Positions 20,672 to 30,973 of a DNA stretch of 64,000 nt are shown one piece after another. Every line of letters starts with the position of its first letter. The first letter of the stretch is position 1. The DNA is from Byssothecium circinans (lineage: Eukaryota; Ascomycota; Dothideomycetes; Pleosporales; Massarinaceae). Under the pieces are notes generated by a model. The model was not told the origin of the DNA. It saw nothing but the letters and a program-made list of their open reading frames with translations, and did no database searches. The DNA lies in assembly GCA_010015675.1 (NCBI GenBank), contig ML977019.1:266773-330772 (forward strand), given 5' to 3'. Both the position numbers and the translations under genes were made by a program.

Positions 20672-22445
20672 GTCGCCCCCGATACGAATCACCCGGGGTT
20701 CCGAATCACCCACCAAATCTCAACACCTCTCTCAACACACGCGATTTCTCAACACCCAGCTACCTAAAATGGACAAACGCGAAGAAGCTATACAAGCAGC
20801 CATCCGTGACCTTAATGCTGGTGTTTTCCCTAGCCAACGAGCCACTGCAAAGGCGTACAATATCCCGCAACCCACACTCTCTGCGCGACTACGAGGCAGA
20901 CAAAGCAGCCAAACCAGCCACGTATACCAACAGCAATTAACTCCACAACAAGAGGAGTTTCTCGTACAATGGATCCTTGAAGAAGACGCACGCGCTTTTC
21001 CTCCCTCCCACGCGTGCGCGCGAGAAATGGCGAATTGAATCCTAAGGATGAATGGGGACAACAATCCTGTGGGCAAGCATTGGATATCCTGCTTTCTAAA
21101 GCGCAACCCACGCGTCGCATCTGTTGTAGGTAGGAAGATAGAGGCTGCGAGAGCTGAGGGAGCAACACAAAGGCAGATACGCGAGTTTCTTGAGCTCTAT
21201 GAGCAGCTTCGCGTCGAGCTGGGTATACAGGCTGAGGATACGTGGAATATGGATGAGACTGGGAAGGCGCTAGGCGTATGTGCAAATACTAGAGTACTCG
21301 CTAGTAGTCAGAAAAAGAAGGCTTACTATCAGTCTCCAGAGAATCGCGAGTGGGCGTCGATAATCAAGTGCGTTTCAGCAATAGGGAAGAAGCTGCGCCC
21401 TGCAGTAATATTCAAAGGAAAGAACCTACAAAGCACTTGGTTTCCATCAACGATTCCAGACTGGCTATACGCAACCTCAGAGAATGGCTGGACATCTAAT
21501 GCGATAGGTGCTGAGTGGTTGCAACGCGTATTTCTGCCAGAAACTGCACCCTCACAGGATCGCTGGAGGATGCTAATTTTGGATGGCCACGGCAGCCACG
21601 TTGACCTGGAATTCCTGTGGATCTGTAAACAGAATAAAGTTAGGCTTCTATTTCTCCCTGCGCACTCCTCGCACGTTCTCCAGCCCCTAGATCTCTCAGT
21701 TTTCTCAGTAGTGAAACGTTTCTATCGCCAGCAGATTCAGGAGTTATCACACCTAGATAATGCTGCCCCAGTTAAAAAGGAACGCTTTATTACTGCCTAC
21801 CACGCTGCTAGGGAGACTGCGATTACTGAGAGAGTAATTCGCGCTAGATGGGCCACTGCAGGCATCTACCCATTAAATATTGAGCGGGTAGTCAACTCAT
21901 CTCAGGTCGCTCAAAGGCCTGTTACGCCACCCCGTCAGAATCAAGCTCAAACTGCTGAGAGTTATCTCTCTACCCCCCACGGCCCTCGTGATCTTTTTAT
22001 AGCTCAGCGAGCGCTTCACAGAGAGCAGAGTATCGGCCGCAAGGTTCACCAGCTCTTTGAGAAAGCAGGCAAGGCAATTGCAACTGCAAATACACGAGCA
22101 GCAGAGCTAGAAGCAGAGAACAAAAGACTTCACAGTCAACTTGAAGCTCTTAAGCCTCAGCAGCCACGGAAGAGAATTCGAATAGACCCAAATCAACGCT
22201 TTGCAGATATAGATATAATCATGGTGGCAAAACAGGCAGCAGATCTTTTAGCGTTACAAAACAACGACAAAGCAGCAGAAAAAGAAGCAGAGAGAGCAGC
22301 AGCTGAAACAGCAGCTAAAACTCTTCAATCCATGTGTACAGAGTGGCAATTGTAACTAGGTTGAGGCAATTACATTGATTTTCTGAAGGGTGGCCGATTT
22401 TTGGTGGGTGATTCGGAACCCCGGGTGATTCGTATCGGGGGCGAC
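20672..22445 (+). mobile_element. pogo/Fot1-type DNA transposon, nearly complete
   Basis: Perfect 46-bp terminal inverted repeats, 20672-20717 and 22400-22445, begin GTCGCCCCCGATACGAATCA. They lie next to TA on both sides (20670-20671 and 22446-22447), the Tc1/mariner target duplication, in a palindromic site AAGC-TA-GCTT. Each TIR holds two copies of GAATCACCC, likely transposase-binding sites. The 1774-bp body carries one transposase gene. Size, TIRs and protein match fungal Fot1/pogo elements. Identical TIRs imply a young insertion, although the transposase has a nonsense codon. Confidence 0.95.
20769..22355 (+). pseudogene. pogo/Fot1-family transposase with one nonsense codon
   Basis: A single frame of 529 codons is open except for TGA at 21036-21038 (MAN*ILRMNGD; CGA to TGA would fit). 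Before the stop is an HTH_psq/CENP-B-like DNA-binding part (EEAIQAAIRDLNAG, ATAKAYNIPQPTLSARLRG). After it comes the DDE_1 endonuclease with WNMDETG, LILDGHGSHV and LLFLPAHSSHVLQPLDLSVF, which carry the catalytic acidic residues. The C-terminus is a coiled-coil-like tail (RAAELEAENKRLHSQLEAL and an Ala/Glu-rich end). The part after the stop could be made from ATG 21048, but it would lack the DNA-binding domain, so the copy is probably inactive unless helped in trans. Confidence 0.9.
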
Positions 22446-23075
22446 TAGCTTACAGGACGGATGAAGTTACAGGTTGCTTGCCCCACTTCATCCCTGGAGG
22501 ACCCTGTATGCTTCTCGATGGCGTAGAAAGGTGCATGCAGGCCAGACCGGAAGGATGATGGAGCAGACATTGAAAGCGTGGACAGGAAAAGAGAGAAGAT
22601 GTAATCAAATGGGCCCCAAAAACTGACGTGGATAACAAGAGTGCGAAGAGAATATAGAAGCTGCTAGTCCATCAAGAACTTGCAGGTATGTGCTTACACT
22701 TTCCGACTTTCTGCCCACATCGGGAAATGAGACGTGGGAACTCGGATAAATTAACAGTTGCATCGGTCCTTAGAGATATGTCTGGAGCGTAAGTTTCCCA
22801 CAGTGGCCATCCTCAGAATGGTCCTTCCTCAAGCGAAACCGACAACCCCCCAGCGTCCAAGCATGTCGTAGTTCGCATCATGTTCGGTGTGGGATGATAC
22901 TCCAGGGTCCTCTCCATGTCGCGACGCGAAACGTGAACTGAAACGACCCTGCGATGTGACACAAACGCCACATTGATCGGCCCCGTTCACTTTCAAAAAT
23001 AGATTAAAAGTACCCTTGCTCCTCTGGTACACTAGCCCGCCGTCAGAGGCTTAGAAAGCTTAAGGAGACGTCGTG

Positions 23076-23404
23076 CCTGGGAAACAAGGCGATAAACACC
23101 TGGGAAACGAGGCGATAAACATGACATCAGGGCTGGGATTTCGAATCGCGACGACACAGAAATGTGGGACGTGAGTGAAGGTTTCTCGGCGCTATGGAGA
23201 ATTCTCAAGAAATTGTACGGAAAGGTTTTCTGTAAAACTTATCCAGGGGGGAGACGGGACCAAATGCTTCACTTGGAAGACAAGCTCTTGCTGTTTCGAG
23301 AGTGAGGCTGGGGGGGGGGGGGGGGGGGGGGGGGAGGTCGCTATATCCTTCTTTTCCTGCTTCGTGAGAGGGGACGTCAAGCCTGGGGAATGAGGCTGCA
23401 AACA
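23076..23404 (+). repeat. 23-bp direct repeats
   Basis: Two tandem units, CCTGGGAAACAAGGCGATAA... at 23076-23098 and 23099-23121, differ at one base. A third diverged unit (CCTGGGGAATGAGGCTGCAA...) lies at 23382-23404. The first and third are both preceded by GGGACGTC-like sequence, so a larger segment was probably duplicated. Confidence 0.7.
23310..23334 (+). repeat. Poly-G run of 25
   Basis: An uninterrupted run of 25 G residues as given. It is a likely site of length error or polymorphism and could form a G-quadruplex. Confidence 0.95.
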
Positions 23405-23835
23405 TTGGACCCAGCTTTCGAATCTTGAGTACATGTAGTGAAGGGAGAGAAGCAAGTGTAAATGAAGTTGAGGAACAGAGAGAAGGGGGTCTATGTTTGA
23501 GAAACAAATGAAGAGGGCGAGAGAAGTATAATACGATCAGTAATATTATCTCAAAGTCTACTTGAGTTCCCAACCAAGACCAAAACAGCAATCAGCAAGA
23601 TCCAAACACTACAATACTAATCCCCCGCTCAGCTTGGTCACAGACCACCAGCTTGATGAGCATTCCCATCAAAACCATAACCATCCAGATAAATACAAGG
23701 TCCCAAGGCAATCTTTTGTTCTATGCCATCGTCTATCTACAAGGCCGCTGCCTATTACCAAAACTTCTTCATGATCCCATGCTCGTATCCGGGGAGTCAT
23801 ATGCGAGAGAGAGGTCGAAAGGGAGGGAGAGGAAT

Positions 23836-24965
23836 TTAGTTGTCAGCAACGACATAGCGGCGGGCGAGTTCGTCGCCGAGAAGTTCGACCTCCTCCTCCT
23901 GGTCGTCGTTGGTGAGCAGGGGGGTAGCGGTAGCGGACTGCTTGTTCTTCTTGGGGGAACGCTTCGCCACGGTAGTGGGAGGCTGAACAGCGGCGGCCTG
24001 ATTCGCAGGCTGGACAGGAGCAGCTGGGGCAGCAGCTGGGGCAGCCGCAGGGGCAACAGGGGCAGCAGGGGCAGCAGCTGGGGCAGCAGCAGGGGCAACA
24101 GGGGCAACAGCAGGGGCAGCAGGGGCGGCGGCAGGGGCGGCGGCAGGGGCAGCAGCTGGGGCAGCAGCTGGGGCAGCGGCTCCAGGGGCGGCGGGGGCAG
24201 CTATTCAATGGTTAGCACGACCCTGAGAGAACAGTGAAAGGGAGAAGAGAGAACTTACCAGCGACGGCGTTGGCCATCTGCACAGGAACACATCCACCGA
24301 AAGGTCCAGCACGAGCAGGGTTCTGGCATCGGACCATGCAGACGTTGCTCTGTCCGGCAACAGTGCCCGTGCAGGTCTGGTCAGCCGCGACGGCAACGCT
24401 GAGAGGAAGATCCATCATCTGCTGGTCGTTGTTGCGGCCACGAGCGTTGCCGTCGATGTTGGCGGTGACTTGCATGGGAGTCCAGTTGGTGCCAGTGCCG
24501 GTCGCATCGATCATGCAGGTGTACGGTCCAGCACCGTCACCGTTGACTTGGTGGACAGTCATCATGAGGGCACCGCCAGGTGAGATCTGGGGGAGAGTTG
24601 CGCCGTTCTGGGCCATGACGGCCTGGGTGCCGGCCTGGATGTCGTTGTCGCCAGCACCGACGGTCTCGCCGCAAATAGCTGCGGCATCGCCCTTGAAGCG
24701 GGTGGCGTCCTGCTGGAAAGGGTCACGGCGAGTGCCATCACGGGGAGTGGCGGGGTCAACTGCATTAAATTAGTGTCTGTGTGGCCACTGATTATGTGAT
24801 CGGCGAAGAGACTTCAAAGGAGGAGAAGGAAGGGGACTTACCACCGATGGCGGATCCCTGACCACCTTGGTCACCGGTCGCAGCGATGATGGCAGAGTGG
24901 CCGGCCACGAGCTGGGAGGTGGCCAAAAGGCCGAAAGAGACAACGGAAACCTTGGAGAAGAACAT
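23836..24965 (-). CDS. GEgh16/MAS3-like secreted protein with Ala/Pro-rich tail
   Basis: Three exons on the minus strand: 24965-24842, 24759-24259 and 24200-23836; 329 aa. A signal peptide (MFFSKVSVVSFGLLATSQLV) ends in AGHSAIIAATGD, the usual mature start (-GH) of the Egh16/GAS1/MAS3 family. The conserved core has GGALMMTVHQVNGDGAGPY, TNWTPMQVTANI and the Cys-bearing block NVCMVRCQNPARAGPFGGCV. The third exon encodes an AP/AAAP low-complexity tail (about residues 209-280), then a basic KRSPKKNK patch and an acidic EEEVELL end. Family members are secreted, are best known from appressoria of Magnaporthe and powdery mildew, and lack a known enzyme activity. The repeat tail is the variable part. 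A host-interaction role is inference. Confidence 0.85.
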
Positions 24966-27337
24966 TCTGAACCAGTCAGATGGATTATTAAATGAATAGA
25001 CAAGTAGATTAAAAATGAAGTGAAGGGAAGAAGGGATTACTGTAGAGGCTGGATGGGAACCTTGAGAGCTGATGCCTTCTTTCGAGTTGCAGTCCTGACT
25101 TTATTTATACGTCTGGCCATGGTTCAAGACCAAAGAGGCGGGGGCTAGAGAACAGTCGCCATTGGGTCATGATGCAACGGAGTAAGTGCTCCCGCTTGGG
25201 GAGAGGAAACAGTGTTGGCCAAGATGTATGAGATTACCTTCAGGCCTCAAAACTCACGATGAGAGTCAGAGAAGTGTGCCGTACTGCAACCTTGGCCGCA
25301 TGTTTGACCTGCTTGCGGTGGGACGAAACGTGACTGAAAGTAAGAATAGCAACCGGAAGCAATGCATTTACCAATCTCGATCCAGTTTGCCAATTGCATT
25401 GAGAGTCCTCCCAGCAAGGCAAGGCTGGGTTTGGAGATGTTTGAAGGGCCGTGCGACTGGTAGTCGGCTACAATGAGACGTTCAGTAGCGGCGGTGTGGC
25501 TTGGAAGCCAATAGAGGCAGACCACAAAGCTTGGTAGTTTAGAAACGATAGAGTCACCTGGTTTCTCAGCCAGCTCAACGCTTGACGGTGCTAAGCTCCA
25601 CACCGTGGACTGATCCGAAAAGCTTGGCTCCCAGGCCTCTGTGGCTGGTGACGCATGAACGGTGTCGGTGAGTGACTGATTTGATGGTGAATATGTATGC
25701 AGAACCTTGGTCGAAGGTCGATTTGATGAGATGGAACATGAGCGACCGACACTTTGCGTCCTGGTTCGTATGTAGTTGAGTATTCCCAACAAAGTCGCTG
25801 TTCTGCAGTGGCGATTCTCAAGGCCTCCGGATGTCGGCAGGCTTCAGTATTTCGATTCGTACAACCTAGACGGTTTCCATGACCGAATTCCTACCGTCTC
25901 AACGGTCACATCAAACAAGCCACTCCATGCTCGGGTCGCGACACTGGCCAACAGGGGCGGCTTGGTTTGGCCTGCAGTTTGACCCATGGCATTTGAGGTC
26001 ATGGACACCGCTTTGTGTTGAACAAGGTTTTGTTTGCCGTTTCGACCTCGTGAAGCAGAGAGTTGTGAGGTCTGGAGTTTTGTTTTTCCTCTTTAGGGGT
26101 TCGCTAGCGCCGCATCGAGGGTTTCATGGGGGCACGATGGTGCGCCGAGGAATAAGCGGGGTTGTTTCTGCGCTCGGAGCGACCGTTTTCCGATGTGATA
26201 TCGGCTGTGGCCTGGCATAGGTAGTGTTTGGGAATGTGAGGGGTGAGTGGCAGTTGGGTCCGAAGTGGCCTGAAAGCGAAAGGGAAGAGAGCGATGGCTG
26301 CGGCTGCGTCCAGATGGATTACGTAAGGCACGTGCACCGACCACCGGGGCTGAGCTGAGCTAGGCGGAATGCGATTCAGACTTCACTTCAAATGTTCACG
26401 CGTCGACGTCATGTAAGTGCTCTAGAGAGGCGACGGCGCTCTCGTTCATTGCTATTGCTGACCCATGCGAAGTCCCACCCAGAATGCGTGAGGTATCCGG
26501 CTCCTGCCGTACAACCGACAGGCTTGCGAGCTTTTCCTCGAGTGGAGAAACACAAACTCTTGCGAAAGACAATAAAGCTCAACAATTAGTGAGAGTATAA
26601 GGGATTGAATCGCTTTTGGATGAGTTTTACGGAGTACAGTTGTTGACTTATCTCCCGAGATATTGCTATCGCGAGGGATAGAGACTCTATGGCTCTAAAA
26701 ATGATAGTCTTCACCATTAACCGTGGTTTGAAACGCCTGATCACACATGGAAATCAAAGGCCACCAAAAACCGACGCCGACTGTGTGCCGAAGCCGCAAA
26801 GCCAAAGTATTGCGCAAACAAAACCAACACGAGAGACCCTCCGCAGTCATGGACTCCCGGCGAAATTCATCCGTACGATAAGCAATCGCACGAATCGTAC
26901 CTACTCCAATACTCTCTTATCATCACCCGCCACTATCGTTACACGCTCATGTCTCTATCTCGGCCTTTACTACACCGTACTGAGAAAAAGTGGTTAGATT
27001 ACAACAAGTCGCGCAGCCTATCACGAGGTTTGCCGGTTTGCACAACCCCTCACACACAATGAGCCCGTGGTTGAACTTTATGCAAACGCCTCCTTCTTTC
27101 GGCTAAGCGCAGAATCCTCGCTGTCAATCTTCACATTTCAATATTGAAATGCTTATCTGCCCACCTTGACGCTCAAGCCTCTAATAAAGACGTCAAGTCT
27201 TTTTTGGCGCTTATCAAGTAAAGTGTCTTGACTTACTCTCGCCTCTAGTGTGCATGTCGTGACCTGAACACCTGCCTCTGGGTCACCTACCACGGAATGC
27301 CCCTCTACTAACCGGCGGCACGGACTACAACATCAAC
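24966..27337. other. Gene-free stretch of 2.4 kb
   Basis: It contains the GEgh16-like promoter on the left (TTTATTTATAC near 25100) and MITE copy B at 26573-26680. A 181-codon minus-strand ORF at 25792-25247 has no motif and no credible exons, so it is left uncalled. The sequence just before 27338 is the OPT promoter. Confidence 0.45.
26573..26680. mobile_element. MITE-like repeat family 1, copy B (5'-truncated)
   Basis: It shares AAAGCTCAACAATTAG, GATTGAATC, TTTTGGATGAGTTTTACGGAG, ACAGTTGTTGACTTATCTC and CCGAGATATTGCTATCGCGAGG with the other copies. The left TIR is not visible. Confidence 0.6.
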
Positions 27338-30233
27338 ATGAGCGATCACGAGAAAGAGGGTGTCAGCACCTCAATTGAAGCCTCACCCGCCATTCGACTT
27401 ACCGAGAAGACACATCAATGGGATCCAAACTTGCGGCAAGACAAGGTTGACGAGCTGCTCGCGGCGACACGAGATGGCGACCCAGAAGCACTCAAGAGAG
27501 CGCAAGCAGACTTCATTGAAGACTCGCCCTACGAATCAGTCCGAGCAGCGGTGAAACCTACAGATGGAGGTGAGCCTGCCAATACAGTGCGAGCGTGGAT
27601 TCTCGGCATGTCCTTTGTCACAGTCGCGTCCGGATTGAACATGTTTTTGTCCATGCGAAGTCCAGCCATCAATTTTCCAAACATTGTGGTACTCTTGTAG
27701 GTTACCCGAAATGAGGGAGGGTTCCAGCACTCACTGTCTGGTAGGCTTGTGTATCCTTGCGGCATCATATGGGCTAGGGTGATGCCAACAAGGCAGTTCA
27801 ACACCTTTGGCATCCGCTGGACGTTGAATACGGGGCCTTTCAACATCAAGGAGCATGCCGTGATTACAGTAAATATACCTAGTTCACTGTCACAGAGAAA
27901 CACTAACAATTCGCCCAGGTAATGGCTGGAATATCCATCAACTACGCCTACTCCACAGACGCTCTCCTTGCCTTACTAGGCAAGCCGTTTTACAACCGCC
28001 CCATATCTTGGGGCTTCCAACTTCTCTTCACTATTAGCAGCCAAGTGATTGGGATCGCGTTTGCTGGACTCTTCCGTCGTTTTCTTGTGAGAAGTCTAGC
28101 CTACAGGTATCAAGTCTCGTACTGACCATTGCTCAAGGTCTGGCCTGCTGCGCTCATCTGGCCGCAACAGTTCTCCAACGCTGCCTTGTTGCATGCACTC
28201 CACGACCACAGCACAGATTCGGGCTCAGCAAACGGATGGAAAGTCCCACGTGCGCGATACTTCTGCTACGTTATGGGAGGCATGTTCTTGTATTACTGGA
28301 TTCCTGGTGTACTCTGGCAGGGTTTGAGCGTGTTCGCGTTCATCACATGGTGAGAAAAGATGCGCAAAGCTCATACATGATGCTGAGCTAACGTCTAACA
28401 GGATAAGGCCTAACAATGTCGTCCTCAACCAACTCTTCGGCGGTTATACTGGCCTCTCGCTGATCCCCATTACTTTCGACTGGACGTATGTCTCCTCATA
28501 CCTATCGAGTCCGTTACTCGCACCAGCCCATTCGCACCTGAACACTCTCATTGGCCTGGTCGTGTTCATCATTATCACAACTCTCGGAATATCGTTCACC
28601 AACTCGTGGTATGGAGATTACTTACCTATCAATACCTCCTCAACTTTCGACAACACCCAGGCAGTCTACAACGTAACTCGAATCTTGGGGCCAAACTACT
28701 CTTTTGATGTCGACAAATACAAGAGCTATTCACCCATGTTCTTAGCGCCCACGTTGGCGTTGAATTACGGGCTGAGCTTTGCAGCGCTCACGGCATCCAT
28801 AGTTCATACCATCATCTATCATCGTAAAGAGATCATGTAAGTAAACTCTTGTATGGAATGCGCTAAACACCGTGTGTTTCCCTAAGACTTCAGCTCTTCT
28901 TGCCTTAGAGTCAAGACGAAGCGCACTGACACCCCCTTGGATGAGCTTTACTAACTTTGTAACCCCTACTTAGGTATCGGTTCAAGGAGGCACGAAACCA
29001 GGAACCTGACATCCACCTCAGATTGATGGCGAAGTATGCCCCGTGTCCCGACTGGTGGTAAGTAGTCGATCTGGGTAATGGTTCCTTCAATCTCTAATTA
29101 GACCAGGTACGGCATCCTGCTCGTGATATCTGTCGCGTTGGGACTTGCTACAGTTCTGGCATACGACTCACAGCTGCCTTGGTGGGCATACTTTGTTTCA
29201 CTCATAATCGCGCTGGTTTTCATCGTCCCGACGTGCATGAGTAAGCGAATCCCAATCCTAATTATTAGTTTGATTTGTGCTGAGTCCATGTCCCAGTCTA
29301 CGGAATAGCCAACATTATGCTCTCACTCAACGTAATCTCGCCTTTCATCGGAGGTTACATGATCCCCGGCAAGCCCATCGGAGTCATGCTCTTCAAAGTC
29401 TACAGCACCATCGTTCTCGGCCAAGCGCAGCTCTTCTCATCAGATCTGAAGCTCGCACACTGTAAGTCTCAGCGCGGAAATGCCATGACCATATTACTGA
29501 TGCCACCCTCCACAGATATGAAAATCCCGCCCAAGACCGCTTTTATGGCCCAGGTCGTCGCTGCAATATGGGCAAGCTTCGTCCAAATCGCAGTCATGAA
29601 TTGGACTCTCGGCAACATACCAAACGTCTGTGAGCGCCTGCAAAAGGGACACTTTACCTGTCCTAATGGCCGCGCTTTCTTCTCTAACAGCATTACCTGG
29701 GGGGTTATCGGGCCTCAGCGTATGTTCGGTCCAGGATCCACGTATTCCATGATCCATTTATACTGGCTCATTGGCGGTGTGCTACCGGTCATTTTCTTCT
29801 TCTTGATGAAGCTAGCGCCGAAATCTCCCCTTCGATACTTGAATGCGCCTGTCATGCTGGGCGCTATGGGCTGGCTTCCACCTGCTACACCCCTGTCCTT
29901 TGCGACGTGGGCCATATTTGGACTTATTTTCAACTACTGGATCATGAGGCGCTGGCCTGGCTGGTGGCACAAATACAATTACCTCACAGCTGCGGGCCTC
30001 GACTCTGGCCTCATTGTTTCGACCATCGTGATCTTCCTTGCGATCACGCTGAATCAGTATCCCGTCCCACAATGGTGGGGTAACGTCAAAGTGATGGAGA
30101 CTGCGGTGAGCTTTCCGACTTTCTTTACGTATCGCAGAATGTGTGCTAATGGTGATGACTGTAGGACTACCTCAACACTGCAATACGCAAGACCGTTGCC
30201 GAAGGTGAGACTTTTGGGCCCAAGAATTGGTGA
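27338..30233 (+). CDS. Oligopeptide transporter (OPT family)
   Basis: Ten exons: 27338-27696, 27745-27868, 27919-28086, 28138-28349, 28402-28836, 28974-29057, 29107-29240, 29297-29461, 29516-30105 and 30165-30233; 779 aa. The cytosolic N-terminus ends in the OPT signature SPYESVRAAVKPTDG. Then come many membrane segments, with RSPAINFPNIVVLLLVYP, GPFNIKEHAVITVMA, WPQQFSNAALLHALHD, LFGGYTGLSLIPITFDW and GNIPNVCERLQKGHFTCPNG, all typical of fungal OPT proteins. The family moves tetra/pentapeptides, glutathione-like compounds or metal chelates with protons across the plasma membrane. Nine introns are present; eight are 48-59 nt, but intron 5 is 137 nt and contains a repeat found elsewhere in the window. 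All splice joins restore family-consistent sequence. Confidence 0.93.
28879..28973 (+). mobile_element. Introner-like element, copy 1 (OPT intron 5)
   Basis: This fills most of the only long intron of the OPT gene. It starts with an imperfect hairpin (CCTAAGACTT ... CCTTAGAG) and continues ACGAAGCGCACTGACA, CCCCCTTGGATGAGCTTTAC, then the branch site TTACTAACTTT and the acceptor CCCCTACTTAG. Copies lie in the amidase intron and upstream of the MFS exporter. The repeat supplies the branch site and 3' splice site of the host gene, as introners do. Confidence 0.7.
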
Positions 30234-30973
30234 TGACAGTCAGCTGGTGGTAGAGTATTGACCGAACAGTGTGGGAACACCCACGCCAAAGTTCACTAGT
30301 CGGCAATAGGAAGGTGGATGTGACGGCCTCTCGAGCAGAGAAAGTCGGCGGCGCTACGGTAGAAACCGAACGGTAGCTGTTCTACATAAATATTTCGTAT
30401 AGCTCTGCCAGAGTTCTAACGGCGACTTTAACATGTGTGCTATTGCCGGTTTTGACAAACCCGCTAGAGACGACATCATTCCGATGATCGGCAACTCCGA
30501 AGCCATTTTCCGGGTCCCCAAATTCTTCGCGCCAATGCTGAAACCCACCATTTCTCACCCAAAATAAGGGGTTCTGACATCGGAGAAGGGAGGTTAATTG
30601 CCCTAAGAGATAAAAAAACGTGTATTAGGCGCTATATCTATTACCGCATCCGTAAACCCTGCAAAGGACCACTAATCTGAGGTAGTCACTGGCGTTAGTG
30701 CACGGGCCTCTATAAGCAGGAACCGGAAAAATGGCTTACACCCCGGTGGTAGTCAACATTACGAACGTTATCTTGAACCTAGGTAACTCACCGGTATAAG
30801 ACTGTAGTCGAGTTGATCGGCAAAAGCTTACCCGATAACTTTGGACCTAGGAAAACGGCAGTTTTCGGATAAGAGCCCAAGATATAAGCAATTGACATTT
30901 CCTTTGATAGTCAGTGGTAATGCATATTCTTCACCACCCATTGAATTACTTCAGTTAAGTAACTCTGAACAGA
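30234..30973. other. Intergenic region between OPT and amidase
   Basis: It holds the dispersed repeat at 30380-30545 and the amidase promoter. Nothing else recognised. Confidence 0.5.
30380..30545. repeat. Dispersed repeat, copy 2
   Basis: It matches 12715-12850 through GTATAGCTCT(A/G)CC, CTTTAAC, ATTGCCGG(C/T)TTT, CCCGC(G/T)AGAG and ATCA. The minus-strand reading has KPAIAHMLKSPLELW, comparable with the peptide from copy 1. Probably a relic of an unidentified transposon. Confidence 0.55.

Larger units (their letters stand above)
22446..23835. other. Gene-free stretch
   Basis: No gene recognised. It holds the 23-bp direct repeats and the poly-G run listed separately, and the 3' flank of the GEgh16-like gene at its right end. 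Confidence 0.45.

Noticed and set aside
24234..24773. 179-codon plus-strand ORF
   Set aside because: Antisense to the conserved core of the GEgh16-like gene.
25247..25792. 181-codon minus-strand ORF
   Set aside because: No motif, no signal peptide, no plausible exon partners; within a gene-free stretch.
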